64,000 nucleotides of DNA from Bacillus sp. FJAT-49711 (GCF_018343715.1 NZ_JAGYPL010000002.1:62001-126000), one strand, 5' to 3'. Shown: positions 24,902-35,098, counted from the first letter of the stretch. A program made the numbers and translations. The notes: a model not told the origin generated them from the sequence alone.

Positions 24902-26335
24902 ATGGATTTAGAGGTTACTCGGCCTAAAAGTAAAGGAATCACTACATTTTTGCTGAAATGTATTGTATTCCTGTGCGCTTTTATGATGATATCATCTTCT
25001 GCGGCCGCCGATACAAAACTTGAGTCAGTTATTCACGTCTACATCGACGATACTTATATAGGAACCGTGTCGAATCAAAGTGCAATCGACAATGTTGTCG
25101 AAAAACTAGTTAAAGAACAACAAGAAAAGTACGAAAACTTCAACTTGGAACTAGGAAACAAACTTACATATATTCCTGAACAAGTATTCCGATCCAATGC
25201 AGATAACGAAGCTGCTAGTAAAAAGGTTGAAGAATTGGCTGCGGTAAAAGCAGTGGCAACTGCGATTATGGCTGATGGCAAAGCGATTGCTTATGTCAAT
25301 GATGCATCTGATGCTCAGAAGGTCATCAATGATCTTAAGCTTCAATACGTATCAAAAAAAGATTTATCTTTTGTGAATACATTAAAAGCGACGAAGGCAC
25401 AGCTAGAGGATGTAAAAAAAGACGAATCCCGTGTCATTGATGTAAACATTAAAGAACCATTCGTTTTGAAAGAGGAAAAAACAGATCCAAAAAATGTCTT
25501 GTCACATAAAGATGCGTTGAAACTTTTACAAAAAGGTACGCTTGAAGAGAAAAAGCATGTTGTAAAAGAAGGCGAGGCGCTAGAAATCATCGCCAAAAAC
25601 TACGATCTCAGCCTTAAAGAGCTAAAAAAACTAAATGATGGAATAACGGAAGACTCCATCCTTCAAATCGGTCAAGAGCTGAACACGGTCGTAACGAAAC
25701 CACTTTTTCATGTAGTCGTTGATCGTGAAAAACATCAAGAAGAAACCGTTCCTTTTGAAAGAGAAGTCATCGAAGACAGCTCGATGCCAAAAGGCGAAAC
25801 GAAAGTGAAACAAGAAGGCAAGAACGGCAAAACCGCTTTTATATACAAGGTTAAAGAAGTAAATGGTCAACAAACGAAAAAAGAAGTAATCAAAGAAACG
25901 GTACTTGAAAAACCGGTGAAACAGATTACGATAAAAGGAACAAAAGTCATCCCAGCCCGCGGAACAGGAAACTTTACGTGGCCGACTAACGGGGGATACG
26001 TATCAAGTGGAGTAGGTCAACGTTGGGGAGCGCATCATAAAGGGATTGACATCGCTAGACCTAGCAATTACACAATCAAAGCAGCCGATAATGGAATCGT
26101 TGTAGAAGCAGGCTGGAACAACGGCGGGTATGGGAATAAAATCGTCATTGATCATCAAAATGGATACCGCACCGTATACGCTCATTTACGCTCGATTGGT
26201 GTATCGGTAGGTCAGAAAGTTGAAAAAGGCTCTGCTATCGGAGTGATGGGAAGTACCGGAAACTCAACTGGAACACATCTGCATTTTGAAGTTTACCAAA
26301 ACGGCCAGCTGCGAAATCCATTAAGTTATTTTTAA
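24902..26335 (+). CDS. Cell-wall peptidase with LysM, G5 and M23 domains
   Basis: This 477-residue exported protein has a signal/anchor hydrophobic stretch at residues 16-37, an alpha/beta region (about 40-210), a LysM peptidoglycan-binding motif (about 218-262), a G5 domain (about 265-345) and a C-terminal M23 LytM-type metallopeptidase (about 360-477). The peptidase motifs are complete: H-H-K-G-I-D for the first Zn ligands and H-L-H-F-E for the last. It should cleave peptide cross-links in peptidoglycan. TTAGGGGG precedes ATG 24902. It stands directly before walR with its own terminator, and a WalR box lies upstream. Confidence 0.92.
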   Translation: MDLEVTRPKSKGITTFLLKCIVFLCAFMMISSSAAADTKLESVIHVYIDDTYIGTVSNQSAIDNVVEKLVKEQQEKYENFNLELGNKLTYIPEQVFRSNADNEAASKKVEELAAVKAVATAIMADGKAIAYVNDASDAQKVINDLKLQYVSKKDLSFVNTLKATKAQLEDVKKDESRVIDVNIKEPFVLKEEKTDPKNVLSHKDALKLLQKGTLEEKKHVVKEGEALEIIAKNYDLSLKELKKLNDGITEDSILQIGQELNTVVTKPLFHVVVDREKHQEETVPFEREVIEDSSMPKGETKVKQEGKNGKTAFIYKVKEVNGQQTKKEVIKETVLEKPVKQITIKGTKVIPARGTGNFTWPTNGGYVSSGVGQRWGAHHKGIDIARPSNYTIKAADNGIVVEAGWNNGGYGNKIVIDHQNGYRTVYAHLRSIGVSVGQKVEKGSAIGVMGSTGNSTGTHLHFEVYQNGQLRNPLSYF

Positions 26336-26341
26336 GATAGG

Positions 26342-26392
26342 AGAGACAGAATCTAAAGGGGCAAAGCTACCTTGGACCTGTCTCTTTTCTTA
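26342..26392 (+). terminator. Terminator between the M23 peptidase gene and walR
   Basis: AGAGACAG (26342-26349) pairs with CTGTCTCT (26378-26385), followed by TTTCTT. The 28-nt loop is long, but the position, 7 nt after the stop codon, fits. Confidence 0.65.
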
Positions 26393-26478
26393 TGCTAAAA
26401 TAAAGAGATTAAGAGCAAAATAATACAGATTACGTTCACATAAATAAAATGATTTTTTTGTAAAGGGGAAATGAGGCC

Positions 26479-27186
26479 ATGGATAAAAAGATACTTGTAG
26501 TTGACGACGAGAAGCCAATTGCAGATATACTTCAGTTCAATCTCACGAAAGAGGGCTTTACCGTGCAATGTGCATACGACGGGGACGAGGCTCTTAGGCT
26601 CGTGGAAGAAATGAAGCCTGATATGATCTTGCTCGACATTATGCTTCCTAATCGCGATGGCATGGAAGTGTGCAGAGAAGTTCGCAAAAAATATGAAATG
26701 CCAATCATCATGCTAACAGCAAAAGATTCGGAAATCGATAAAGTATTAGGGCTTGAACTTGGTGCAGATGACTATGTGACAAAGCCATTTAGTACGAGGG
26801 AATTGATTGCGCGTGTGAAAGCGAATATGCGCCGCCATGCCCAAGTGGCTCAACAAGCAGAAGACGATGAAAATGATGATATTACAGTTGGGAATTTAAC
26901 GATTCATCCGAATGCGTATGTCGTTTCGAAAAATGGTGAGACGATCGAGTTGACGCATCGTGAATTTGAACTCCTTCACTACTTGGCGAAGCATATCGGC
27001 CAGGTGATGACGAGGGAGCATTTGCTGCAAACGGTATGGGGTTATGATTATTTTGGCGATGTCAGGACCGTAGACGTAACGGTTAGACGACTTCGTGAAA
27101 AAATTGAAGATAACCCTAGTCATCCAAACTGGATCGTAACAAGAAGGGGAGTAGGCTACTACTTACGCACACCTGAACAGGAGTAG
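26479..27186 (+). CDS. walR: Response regulator WalR
   Basis: WalR (YycF) is the essential OmpR-type regulator of cell-wall metabolism. Residues 1-120 form the receiver with D9-D10, phospho-acceptor D53 (L-L-D-I-M-L-P-N) and K102-P-F. Residues about 130-235 are the winged-helix DNA-binding domain ending V-R-R-L-R-E-K-I-E...R-G-V-G-Y-Y-L-R. The length of 235 matches B. subtilis. AAGGGG precedes ATG 26479. It starts the walRKHIJ operon; walK begins 5 nt after its stop. Confidence 0.97.
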   Translation: MDKKILVVDDEKPIADILQFNLTKEGFTVQCAYDGDEALRLVEEMKPDMILLDIMLPNRDGMEVCREVRKKYEMPIIMLTAKDSEIDKVLGLELGADDYVTKPFSTRELIARVKANMRRHAQVAQQAEDDENDDITVGNLTIHPNAYVVSKNGETIELTHREFELLHYLAKHIGQVMTREHLLQTVWGYDYFGDVRTVDVTVRRLREKIEDNPSHPNWIVTRRGVGYYLRTPEQE

Positions 27187-27191
27187 GCAAC

Positions 27192-29018
27192 ATGCAAAAA
27201 GTAAGTTTTTTCAGATCAATACACATCAAATTTGTACTGATCTATGTCTTATTAATCCTGATTGCCATGCAAATTATCGGGGTCTATTTTGTCGGCAAGC
27301 TTGAAGATCAGCTTGTCACAAACTTTCAAAATGGAATTGAAGGGCGTCTCCCGCTTCTTGAATACAATATTCGTGAAGAAATGGTGAAGGATCGTTCGGC
27401 CGAAGATGCCCTTCCGTTAGAATCGGAAATTAAAAACCTTCTCCATGACTTCTCGACGAAAGATATTTCCGAAGTGCGCATCATCAATAAACGGAGCGTT
27501 ATTATCGGCACATCCGAGTCGAGCAACGGAGGGGTCGTCGGGCAAAAGTCGAGCGATAATATGGTGAAAAGAACGCTTGAGGTCGGCGCATCAGAAGATA
27601 AAATATACTTTGATGGACAATCAGAAGGCCGAATTTGGGTGTTGACTTCGCCGATAAAACAAAATGGTGAAGTAATTGGCGCCATTTACCTTGTCGCCAA
27701 AATTGAGACCGTTTTTGAGCAGATGGACGAAATCAACAGTATTTTTATAACGGGAACCGTGATTGCGATGTTTATTACCGCCATCCTCGGAATCGTGCTC
27801 GCAAGAATGATTACGAGACCGATCTCCGATATGAGGCGGCAAGCAACTGCAATGGCAAAGGGAAACTTTTCCCGAAAGGTCCGTGTTTACGGGAACGATG
27901 AAATTGGACAACTCGCTCTTTCCTTTAATAATTTGACAAAAAAACTCCAAGAATCACAAGCGATGACCGAGGGTGAGAGGCGCAAGCTTTCATCCGTCCT
28001 TTCATATATGACAGACGGGGTCATTGCGACTGACCGAAAAGGAAAGGTTATTTTAATCAATGAACGTGCAGCAGAAATGTTGGACGTTTCACGTGAAACA
28101 GTCATTGCCCAGCCGATTACGGAGCTTCTCGAACTCGATGAAGATTATACGTTTGAGGAACTGCTAGAGGAAAAAGAATCTCTTATTCTCGATTACAGCA
28201 AATCTGAAGACCATTTTATTTTACGTGCGAATATGTCCGTCATCCAGCGTGAGACAGGATTTGTGAATGGGTTAATTGTTGTATTGCATGATGTGACGGA
28301 GCAGGAACGACTTGATGCAGAGCGGAGAGACTTCGTTTCGAATGTATCTCATGAATTACGGACACCACTTACAACAATGAGAAGCTATCTAGAGGCTCTA
28401 AAAGATGGGGCAATGAAGGACGAAACGCTCGGACCTCGTTTCTTAAGCGTCACGCAACTTGAAACAGAACGAATGATTCGCCTCGTAAATGACTTGCTGC
28501 AGCTTTCAAAAATGGATAGAAGAAACTATGAGATTAACCCAACATGGGTCGATTTTATTACATTTTTCAATTACATCATCGATCGATTTGAAATGACGAA
28601 AGAACGCCATGTGAATTTCCGCAGGCTGTTTCCGAAAGAAGCTGTTTTTGTAGAAATTGATGAAGATAAGCTTACACAAGTTATTGATAACATTATATCT
28701 AATGCATTGAAATACTCGCCAGAAGGGGGAACTGTCACCTTTCGAGTAAAAGTGCTTGATGACAAAATTGAAGTAAGCATTAGTGACCAAGGGATTGGAA
28801 TTCCAAAAGAAAATATTCAAAAAGTGTTTGAGCGCTTTTACCGAGTCGATCGGGCAAGGACGAGGCAGCTCGGTGGAACAGGCCTTGGTCTAGCAATAGC
28901 GAAAGAAATGATAGGAGCCCATGGCGGTGATATTTGGGCGAAGAGCAAGGAAGGAAAAGGGACCACGATTCTATTTACCCTTCCTTATGACCCTGGACAA
29001 GAGGATGATTGGCTGTGA
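27192..29018 (+). CDS. walK: Sensor histidine kinase WalK
   Basis: The protein has 608 residues. TM helices are at about 12-33 and 184-204, flanking an extracytoplasmic PAS-like domain. HAMP (about 205-257), a cytoplasmic PAS (about 265-365), HisKA with N-V-S-H-E-L-R-T-P-L (phospho-His near 386) and HATPase with N-box N-A-L-K-Y-S and G-T-G-L-G-L-A-I follow. The order is that of YycG/WalK, which senses division-site and wall status and phosphorylates WalR. Its end overlaps walH by a GTGA. Confidence 0.97.
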   Translation: MQKVSFFRSIHIKFVLIYVLLILIAMQIIGVYFVGKLEDQLVTNFQNGIEGRLPLLEYNIREEMVKDRSAEDALPLESEIKNLLHDFSTKDISEVRIINKRSVIIGTSESSNGGVVGQKSSDNMVKRTLEVGASEDKIYFDGQSEGRIWVLTSPIKQNGEVIGAIYLVAKIETVFEQMDEINSIFITGTVIAMFITAILGIVLARMITRPISDMRRQATAMAKGNFSRKVRVYGNDEIGQLALSFNNLTKKLQESQAMTEGERRKLSSVLSYMTDGVIATDRKGKVILINERAAEMLDVSRETVIAQPITELLELDEDYTFEELLEEKESLILDYSKSEDHFILRANMSVIQRETGFVNGLIVVLHDVTEQERLDAERRDFVSNVSHELRTPLTTMRSYLEALKDGAMKDETLGPRFLSVTQLETERMIRLVNDLLQLSKMDRRNYEINPTWVDFITFFNYIIDRFEMTKERHVNFRRLFPKEAVFVEIDEDKLTQVIDNIISNALKYSPEGGTVTFRVKVLDDKIEVSISDQGIGIPKENIQKVFERFYRVDRARTRQLGGTGLGLAIAKEMIGAHGGDIWAKSKEGKGTTILFTLPYDPGQEDDWL

Positions 29019-30358
29019 AATATGAAACAGTTAAGTCAATAGTGCTGACCGTGCTCGTAGCTTTTAGTGCCTTACTGACTTGGAATTTATGGACGTATCA
29101 GCCAAAATACAAGCTCCCTGAAAATAATGTTCATGAAATGTCCGTCTCAAAGGAAAAGGAGGCCTCACAAAGAGACGCCTCAGAGCTTATCAAACCGTTG
29201 CAAGTGCTTTTTCATATTGATGAAGAACATTACGGAACGGTGTTAGAAAAGGATATTAATAGCCTATTATCCAAAATGGGGGAGTGGAACTTTTATGACT
29301 TTGGAAGTGCACGAATCCTTGACTCCGATGAAATAGAAGATCTAGCACAGACGAACAATCGAATTGAAATTACGTATCCGGGCTCAGTCCCTTTCGATTT
29401 ATATAAAGGAGTCATCCACTTTGAGACGGATGTGTTGCCAAACGGCTCTTTTGATCGCATCGTCATTAATTTAGACACAGGCATAAAGAACGATCAAAAC
29501 GTTCATTTTATCTCGACAAATGAAGGAAGAGTATATGGAAGCAATGTAAATCCTGATTTTATTGCTGCATTACTAACCGAAACGAGAAGAAAAAAGAACA
29601 ATTATGATGAATATAAAGCCTTTAAATTGTCAGGCAAGAGTGGTCATGACCGTATTATCTATGTAACGACGAAGGAAAAAGAACTGGATGGATTCATATA
29701 CAAGATAGAGTATATCAATCCGGATAAGTTCAAAGATGCATTATTTCGAAGTCCTGAGAAAGTACGAAAAGCCCCACTTCCAGATGGAGAACAATATACG
29801 GATGATCGCAGTGTCATGAACGTTGATTATTCAACAAGTATGATTGACTATATCAATCCTGGACAAAGCTCTGTTAAGGAAAGTCTAGGCAATCAAGAAA
29901 ATGTTTTAAAAAGAAGCATTGACTTTGTGAATGAACACAGAGGTTGGACAGATAACTATCGCTATTTTAGTATGTCGGTATATGAGAAGAAAACTACTTT
30001 TCAGTTATTTATGAATGACTATCCCGTTTTCAATGAGCAAGGGATGGCGAATATTCGTCAGTATTGGGGCAGAGAAGAAATTTTTGAATATAAACGCCCA
30101 TTTTTCTCGAACCAGTTGCCGCTGATGCCAGCAAAAGTGGTTTTGCCGTCTGGCGAAACTGTGATGAATACTTTATTAGATCATCTTAAGTTAGAACCTG
30201 ATGTGGTAGAATCTATTCTAATTGGCTATAGGCTTACAAAGGATACATCTATTCCCGAAATGATTACCTACGAGCCATCTTGGTATTACCTTTACGGAGG
30301 TAGTTGGCTTCGTTTTGATTTAGAAGAAATGAGGGGGGATATGAGTGGATTGGAATAG
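29015..30358 (+). CDS. walH: Regulatory protein WalH (YycH)
   Basis: The protein is about 447 residues: one N-terminal TM helix (about 8-28) and a large extracytoplasmic region. In B. subtilis, YycH and YycI bind WalK through their TM helices and restrain it. The start is taken as GTG 29015 (10 nt from GAGG, overlapping the walK stop); TTG 29009 is an alternative. The G-Q-S-S-V-K-E-S-L and Y-G-G-S-W stretches are family-like. It overlaps walI by 14 nt. Confidence 0.93.
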   Translation: MKYETVKSIVLTVLVAFSALLTWNLWTYQPKYKLPENNVHEMSVSKEKEASQRDASELIKPLQVLFHIDEEHYGTVLEKDINSLLSKMGEWNFYDFGSARILDSDEIEDLAQTNNRIEITYPGSVPFDLYKGVIHFETDVLPNGSFDRIVINLDTGIKNDQNVHFISTNEGRVYGSNVNPDFIAALLTETRRKKNNYDEYKAFKLSGKSGHDRIIYVTTKEKELDGFIYKIEYINPDKFKDALFRSPEKVRKAPLPDGEQYTDDRSVMNVDYSTSMIDYINPGQSSVKESLGNQENVLKRSIDFVNEHRGWTDNYRYFSMSVYEKKTTFQLFMNDYPVFNEQGMANIRQYWGREEIFEYKRPFFSNQLPLMPAKVVLPSGETVMNTLLDHLKLEPDVVESILIGYRLTKDTSIPEMITYEPSWYYLYGGSWLRFDLEEMRGDMSGLE

Positions 30359-31160
30359 GATAAAAACGATTTTCATTATTGCATTCCTCATCCTTGATCT
30401 TTTCCTCCTTTCTCAATTAATGACGAAAACAAGGCAATTTGAAGTGAAAGATAATCCAACAACAGAAGAAAATTTAAAGTCGGATGGCATTAAGTACGAT
30501 GGTCTGCCAAAGAATGTTGTCAGTGATCATTATATGAGCGCCAATTCGAAAGTATTTACAGAAGAAGAACTAGCTAAGATTGAAGATAAGGTTGAGTTTC
30601 CAGAGGATGGAGCAGCGATTCATGTAACACTAAAAAAACCGATTGTCGTCAATGAAAAGCAAAAGTTCTTAGAGTTGAATGATTTTATCAGTTCACATGT
30701 ATTATACGGTGAGAATTATGATTTTTGGAACTATGATGAAGAGGAAGGCACTATCACCTATTATCAAAAATATAATGATAAGCCACTATTCATGAATCGA
30801 AGCGCTCAACTTGTTTTTCAAGTAAACGAGAATGGGGAAGCCATTTCATATGATCAAACGATGCTTGATCTTGATACGTTTGAGCCGATTAGTGAGCAAG
30901 AAGAATTGTATGCAGCTTTTAAGGCGCTTGAAACCCTTTATTCAAAAGGATTTTTAAAACCAGGCAGTGAAGTCGTCAAGTCGGAACTTGGCTACTTTAC
31001 GCTAGTCAATATGGAAGCAACACAAGTAGTATTAACGCCAACATGGCATTTTCTTGTGAAAAATAAAGATGATACGATGGAAAACCTACTTGTAAATGCG
31101 TTTGAAGGACAAATCATCCAAGCGCAGCAACAAACTACTGAGAAAACAAAAATGGAGTGA
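30345..31160 (+). CDS. walI: Regulatory protein WalI (YycI)
   Basis: This 271-residue protein begins M-D-W-N-R-I-K-T-I-F-I, with an N-terminal TM helix (about 5-24) and an extracytoplasmic beta-rich domain resembling the C-terminal part of YycH. It starts at GTG with GAGGGGGG 6 nt upstream and overlaps walH. It forms the WalK-inhibiting complex with WalH. The family's F-L-I-L-D-L-F-L-L helix is present. Confidence 0.93.
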   Translation: MDWNRIKTIFIIAFLILDLFLLSQLMTKTRQFEVKDNPTTEENLKSDGIKYDGLPKNVVSDHYMSANSKVFTEEELAKIEDKVEFPEDGAAIHVTLKKPIVVNEKQKFLELNDFISSHVLYGENYDFWNYDEEEGTITYYQKYNDKPLFMNRSAQLVFQVNENGEAISYDQTMLDLDTFEPISEQEELYAAFKALETLYSKGFLKPGSEVVKSELGYFTLVNMEATQVVLTPTWHFLVKNKDDTMENLLVNAFEGQIIQAQQQTTEKTKME

Positions 31161-31165
31161 AATGA

Positions 31166-31960
31166 ATGTCAATGCAATTCAGTGTGCTGGCGAGCGGCAG
31201 TTCCGGAAATGCTATTTTTATAGAAACGGAGAACCATTCTTTCTTAGTGGATGCTGGGCATAGCTGTAAGCAAATGGACAAGCTGTTTCAGCAAATTGAT
31301 CGAGATCCAGCAAAATTGGATGGGATTCTCGTCACTCACGAACATAGTGATCATATTAAAGGGATTGGCGTTATGGCCCGTAAATATAAACTGCCGATTT
31401 ATGCGAATGAGCGGACATGGCAAGCGATGGATGGTCTAGTTGGAGAAATTGCCTCGGAACAGAAGTTTGTATTCGGAATGGAAACGGTGAAATCGTTCGG
31501 AGGACTTGATATTGAATCATTTGGTGTCTCCCATGACGCAGCAGAACCGATGTTTTACATATTTCGTTCGGGCGAAAAAAAGCTTGTTCTTGTGACGGAT
31601 ACTGGGTATGTCAGCGACCGAATGAAAGGGATCATTTCCAATGCGGATATGTATGTATTTGAAAGCAATCATGATATTCAAATGCTGCAGATGGGCAGAT
31701 ATCCGTGGAGTGTAAAGCGAAGAATTTTAAGTGATGTTGGGCATGTGTCGAATGAGGATGCGGCGCTGGCAATGAGTGATGTGATTGGCGACAGGACGAA
31801 AAGAATTTATCTTGCCCATTTGAGTCGGGATAATAATATGAAGGATCTTGCGCGGATGAGTGTGCAGCAGACACTTGAAGCGAAAGGAATGGCGGTCGGA
31901 GAGCAGTTTGAGCTGTATGATACGGATCCGCTTATTCCGACAGTGTTAACGGCAGTTTAG
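31166..31960 (+). CDS. walJ: Metallo-beta-lactamase fold exonuclease-like protein WalJ (YycJ)
   Basis: This 264-residue MBL-fold protein has the di-metal motif T-H-E-H-S-D-H near residues 59-65, D-A-G-H near 30, and a Asp in V-T-D-T-G near 146, with a late H-L-S-R-D-N. YycJ is a 5'-3' exonuclease implicated in mismatch-repair strand excision and in coordinating replication with division. It is the last operon gene; the [11 protein letters not shown] start is diagnostic. Confidence 0.94.
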   Translation: MSMQFSVLASGSSGNAIFIETENHSFLVDAGHSCKQMDKLFQQIDRDPAKLDGILVTHEHSDHIKGIGVMARKYKLPIYANERTWQAMDGLVGEIASEQKFVFGMETVKSFGGLDIESFGVSHDAAEPMFYIFRSGEKKLVLVTDTGYVSDRMKGIISNADMYVFESNHDIQMLQMGRYPWSVKRRILSDVGHVSNEDAALAMSDVIGDRTKRIYLAHLSRDNNMKDLARMSVQQTLEAKGMAVGEQFELYDTDPLIPTVLTAV

Positions 31961-32039
31961 ATTTGGCAAGATGATGGAAAAGGACGAGGACATTCGAGCA
32001 ATTGACGGATGGATTCGTTCTTTTTTTATTCTTTAAAAC

Positions 32040-32252
32040 TTTGACGTTGATTTACGCTGCAGACGGCTCGCTTTTCGATGGGCCACTGGAAAGGGCAAAA
32101 AAGGCGTGTAAAGCCTGCAGCCCAAATATACTTCGCTTTCCGCGGACGAATGGCAAGCCTCCTCAGGCTGCACCTTGCGGGGTCTTACCTATCTCGCATT
32201 TCCCCCGCAGGAGTCTACATATATTCGGACTGCTCAGCGTCAATTTAACAGT
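32040..32252. repeat. Bacillus-type dispersed intergenic repeat
   Basis: The roughly 210-bp segment has GC-rich blocks (CTTTCCGCGGACG, AGCCTCCTCAGGCTGC, GCGGGGTCTTACC, CCCCGCAGGAGTCT) that I recognise from a repeat family scattered between genes in many Bacillaceae. The ends are loosely inverted (GATTTACGCTGCAG near 32047; complement of CTGCTCAGCGTCAATTT near 32230). Short frames inside are not genes. The flanks 31961-32040 and 32253-32447 are AT-rich and hold no gene that I can support. Confidence 0.65.
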
Positions 32253-32447
32253 TTTTGTCTTTATTCCAAGCTACCATATTTAAGGAAACAGTATAAATTA
32301 AGCTCAAATATGGAGTTATTCGATATGATCGTTGTTGTTTTTAGCTTTATTATTCTTGATGAGTTGAAATCAAAATATTGTCATGGCAAAGGTGGAAATG
32401 CTAAACCACTTATCGGAATGATCTCTAATCTACTCAATCCATTATTA

Positions 32448-33125
32448 TCACCAGGCTTTTACTGCTTTTCCATGTTCGAATCGTTCAAATAAAAAGGTGA
32501 GTATTCTATCTGCTGCATATTCAGGTGTTTTTAAGACTTTTTTATTTTCCGTATTTCTGTGCATATACGTATCAACCATTCCTGGTCTTACGGCCATGAT
32601 TTTAACATCACTTTTTTCTATCCCAACGCTTTTTGTAAAAGTTTCAAGTCCAGCTTTTGATGTCGAATACCAACTTCCACCAGGGGATAAATTGAACGAC
32701 GCACCAGACGAAACATTTAAAATTCTTTTTTCTATATCGTATTGTTCAGATTGCTTTATAAAACTAGACGTTAAAATCATGGGAGATATTAAATTGACAT
32801 TCATCATATTTATAATAGAATCCGGCTCTGTTTCCTTTATATTTTGACTAAAATGAACACCAGCATTGTTAATGAGATAGAGAGATTTCATAACAGAAGA
32901 ATCTATTTTCACAAATATATTTTTCATTAGTTCTTCAATTTCATATGTGTTATTTAAATCAAATTCGAAGTAATCCAAGTTGTGTTTTTTTGAGTTTGCA
33001 ATTGAAATTAGATCATGATTCTTTTTTCTAGAAACACATAGTAAATGGTTATGATTCGATAACAGCTTTTTACAAAGTGCTTCTCCAATTCCTCTTGAAG
33101 CGCCAGTCAAAATAATATAATTCAT
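32448..33125 (-). CDS. Short-chain dehydrogenase/reductase, benzil-reductase-like
   Basis: This 225-residue SDR has the cofactor loop T-G-A-S-R-G-I-G at about residues 6-13, N-N-A-G near 85, the catalytic Ser in N-V-S-S-G-A near 134 and Y-x3-K as Y-S-T-S-K near 147. R-K near residue 35 suggests NADPH. The order of motifs and the V-R-P-G-M-V-D-T segment resemble YueD-type benzil/sepiapterin reductases. ATG 33125 starts at the usual family residue; the frame is open further upstream. The C-terminus ends a little early. It lies with the next gene between walJ and htrC. Confidence 0.85.
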   Translation of the reverse strand: MNYIILTGASRGIGEALCKKLLSNHNHLLCVSRKKNHDLISIANSKKHNLDYFEFDLNNTYEIEELMKNIFVKIDSSVMKSLYLINNAGVHFSQNIKETEPDSIINMMNVNLISPMILTSSFIKQSEQYDIEKRILNVSSGASFNLSPGGSWYSTSKAGLETFTKSVGIEKSDVKIMAVRPGMVDTYMHRNTENKKVLKTPEYAADRILTFLFERFEHGKAVKAW

Positions 33126-33318
33126 ATCTACCAGCCCCATTTTATTTAATAAATTATTTCTCAAATAGATATAGGTTATATTCTTTAAACGTAAATATAA
33201 TTCCTTCAATTTAATATTTTATATTTAGCCGTTCTACATCAACAATCTAGATATATTGTTGAAAAGTTATTGATCAACCTTTAACCTTGATGTAAACATA
33301 AAAATTGGAGGCTTTATA

Positions 33319-33615
33319 ATGATTCTTGAAGGTGCAATGCTGCAGGTAAAGGAAGGAATGGAATTGGAGTTTGAAGAGTCTTTCAGAAAGGCGTCGCATA
33401 TCATCTCTTCGATGAAGGGTTACATATCGCATGAATTGAATAGATGTATGGAAGCTAAAGGGAAGTACTTACTATTGGTAAAATGGGAAAGTTTAGAGGA
33501 CCATACAATTGGATTCCGTCAGTCACAGGAATACGAAGAATGGAAAAATCTTTTGCATCATTTTTATGAGCCTTTTCCAACAGTTGAACATTTTCAAAAG
33601 GTCGATCTTTCGTAA
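33319..33615 (+). CDS. Antibiotic biosynthesis monooxygenase (ABM) domain protein
   Basis: This 98-residue dimeric alpha/beta-barrel protein has A-M-L-Q-V-K-E-G-M-E-L-E-F-E near the start, a S-M-K-G-Y-I-S-H-E-L strand, L-L-V-K-W-E-S-L-E-D-H in the middle and a terminal F-Y-E-P-F-P-T-V-E-H-F. These are features of the ABM/YgiN-like superfamily (quinol monooxygenases, heme-degrading relatives). GGAGG precedes ATG 33319. The substrate is unknown. Confidence 0.82.
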   Translation: MILEGAMLQVKEGMELEFEESFRKASHIISSMKGYISHELNRCMEAKGKYLLLVKWESLEDHTIGFRQSQEYEEWKNLLHHFYEPFPTVEHFQKVDLS

Positions 33616-33732
33616 TGTGTTCGTGAGCGGCAACATTTTTTGAATGCATGACAATCAAAGAGCCGCATTTCTGTAGTGACTTTACGTAAACTCAGCACCA
33701 ATCGTTAATAACTTCCACAATGGCTTTATATT

Positions 33733-33760
33733 TTGTTATTTTATCCATAAACATTATAAT
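33733..33760 (+). promoter_or_regulatory. Candidate sigma-A promoter of htrC
   Basis: TTGTTA (33733-33738) and a perfect TATAAT (33755-33760) with 16-bp spacing, 57 bp before the htrC start codon. Confidence 0.6.
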
Positions 33761-33816
33761 ATGAACATATAAAGGCAAACTAAGAGGCATGGAGCTATAG
33801 AAAGGGAAGGTGTTTC

Positions 33817-35031
33817 ATGGGATTTTATGATAGTCACAACCCAAACCGCTATCAACCGAGACGTAGAGGATCTGGTTTCTTTACTGGACTGATAGGTGGG
33901 ATTATAGGAGCCTTACTTGTTGCCATCATCTATCCGAATATAGTAGGCAACAATCAATCTGACGTAAGCACAGCACGAATTGAAACGAATCAAGGTAATG
34001 CAAACAATAATGTAACGAAAAATCTCTCCCTCGATGTGACGACGGATGTAACGAAAGCAGTCGATAAAGCAGGGAATGGAGTAGTAGGAATTACGAATAT
34101 CCAATCAGCTAACTTCTGGTCAGCAACAGGCGATGGGCAAGAAGCAGGCGTTGGTTCCGGTGTTATTTATAAAAAGGCTGGAGACACTGCCTATATTGTA
34201 ACGAATAATCATGTTGTCGAAGGAGCCAACCAATTAGAAGTAACATTGCCAGATGGAACGAAGATTGCAGCAAAGCTAAGAGGGACTGATGTATGGACGG
34301 ATCTTGCTGTTGTTGAAGTCAGTTCAAAAGGGATTGGAAATGAACAAGTAAATGAATTTGGCGATTCAGATGCTTTAAAAATCGGGGAACCCGTCCTTGC
34401 CATCGGAAATCCATTAGGATTGCAGTTTTCAGGATCTGTCACCCAAGGAATTATCTCTGGCGTAAACCGTACTGTTCCTGTGGATATTAATAATGACGGT
34501 ATTCCAGACTGGAACGCAGAAGTAATTCAGACTGACGCTGCCATCAACCCTGGGAATAGTGGAGGGGCATTAGTAAATATTGCGGGGCAAGTCATAGGGA
34601 TCAACTCAATGAAAATTGCCCAAAGTGCTGTTGAAGGAATCGGATTTTCTATTCCAATCAACTATGTCGCTCCCATTATTGAAGATCTAGAGAAATACGG
34701 CGAAGTGAAGCGTCCTGCGATGGGGATCACGCTTAGAAATGTCGCTGAAATTTCAGCTTATCATCAGCAGCAAACATTGAAGCTGCCACATGAGGTAACT
34801 GAAGGAATTATGGTTGAATCCGTTGTACCAAATTCCCCTGCAGATAAAGCAGGATTAACTGAACTTGATGTCATCGTTCAATTAGACGATGAAAAAGTGG
34901 CAGATGTTGTAGAACTGAGAAAATACTTATATAACCATAAAAAAGTCGGCGATTCGATGAAGGTCACTTATTATCGTGGTGGAAAGAAACAAGAAGTCAC
35001 GCTTAAGCTGACAGACGAAACAAGGATGTAA
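33817..35031 (+). CDS. htrC: HtrA-like membrane serine protease HtrC (YyxA)
   Basis: This 404-residue S1C protease has a cytoplasmic basic N-terminus, a TM anchor (about 22-43), a trypsin-like domain (about 85-285) and a C-terminal PDZ (about 300-400). The catalytic triad is complete: His in T-N-N-H-V-V-E-G, Asp in T-D-L-A-V-V, Ser in N-P-G-N-S-G-G-A-L. It degrades or refolds damaged secreted proteins at the membrane. It is normally the neighbour of walJ; here two genes and a repeat separate them. Confidence 0.94.
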   Translation: MGFYDSHNPNRYQPRRRGSGFFTGLIGGIIGALLVAIIYPNIVGNNQSDVSTARIETNQGNANNNVTKNLSLDVTTDVTKAVDKAGNGVVGITNIQSANFWSATGDGQEAGVGSGVIYKKAGDTAYIVTNNHVVEGANQLEVTLPDGTKIAAKLRGTDVWTDLAVVEVSSKGIGNEQVNEFGDSDALKIGEPVLAIGNPLGLQFSGSVTQGIISGVNRTVPVDINNDGIPDWNAEVIQTDAAINPGNSGGALVNIAGQVIGINSMKIAQSAVEGIGFSIPINYVAPIIEDLEKYGEVKRPAMGITLRNVAEISAYHQQQTLKLPHEVTEGIMVESVVPNSPADKAGLTELDVIVQLDDEKVADVVELRKYLYNHKKVGDSMKVTYYRGGKKQEVTLKLTDETRM

Positions 35032-35042
35032 TGGGGATAACT

Positions 35043-35080
35043 GAGCGGGAAAGCTTTTTGTGGGCTTTCTCGCTTTTTTA
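35043..35080 (+). terminator. Intrinsic terminator of htrC
   Basis: AGCGGGAAAGC (35044-35054) pairs with GCTTTCTCGCT (35064-35074) with one mismatch, followed by a T-tract. Confidence 0.8.
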
Positions 35081-35098
35081 GTTAATGATACAATAGGG

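Noticed and set aside
32002-32492. Two plus-strand frames between walJ and the SDR gene
   Set aside because: They lie on the dispersed intergenic repeat, lack ribosome binding sites and have no family-like sequence.
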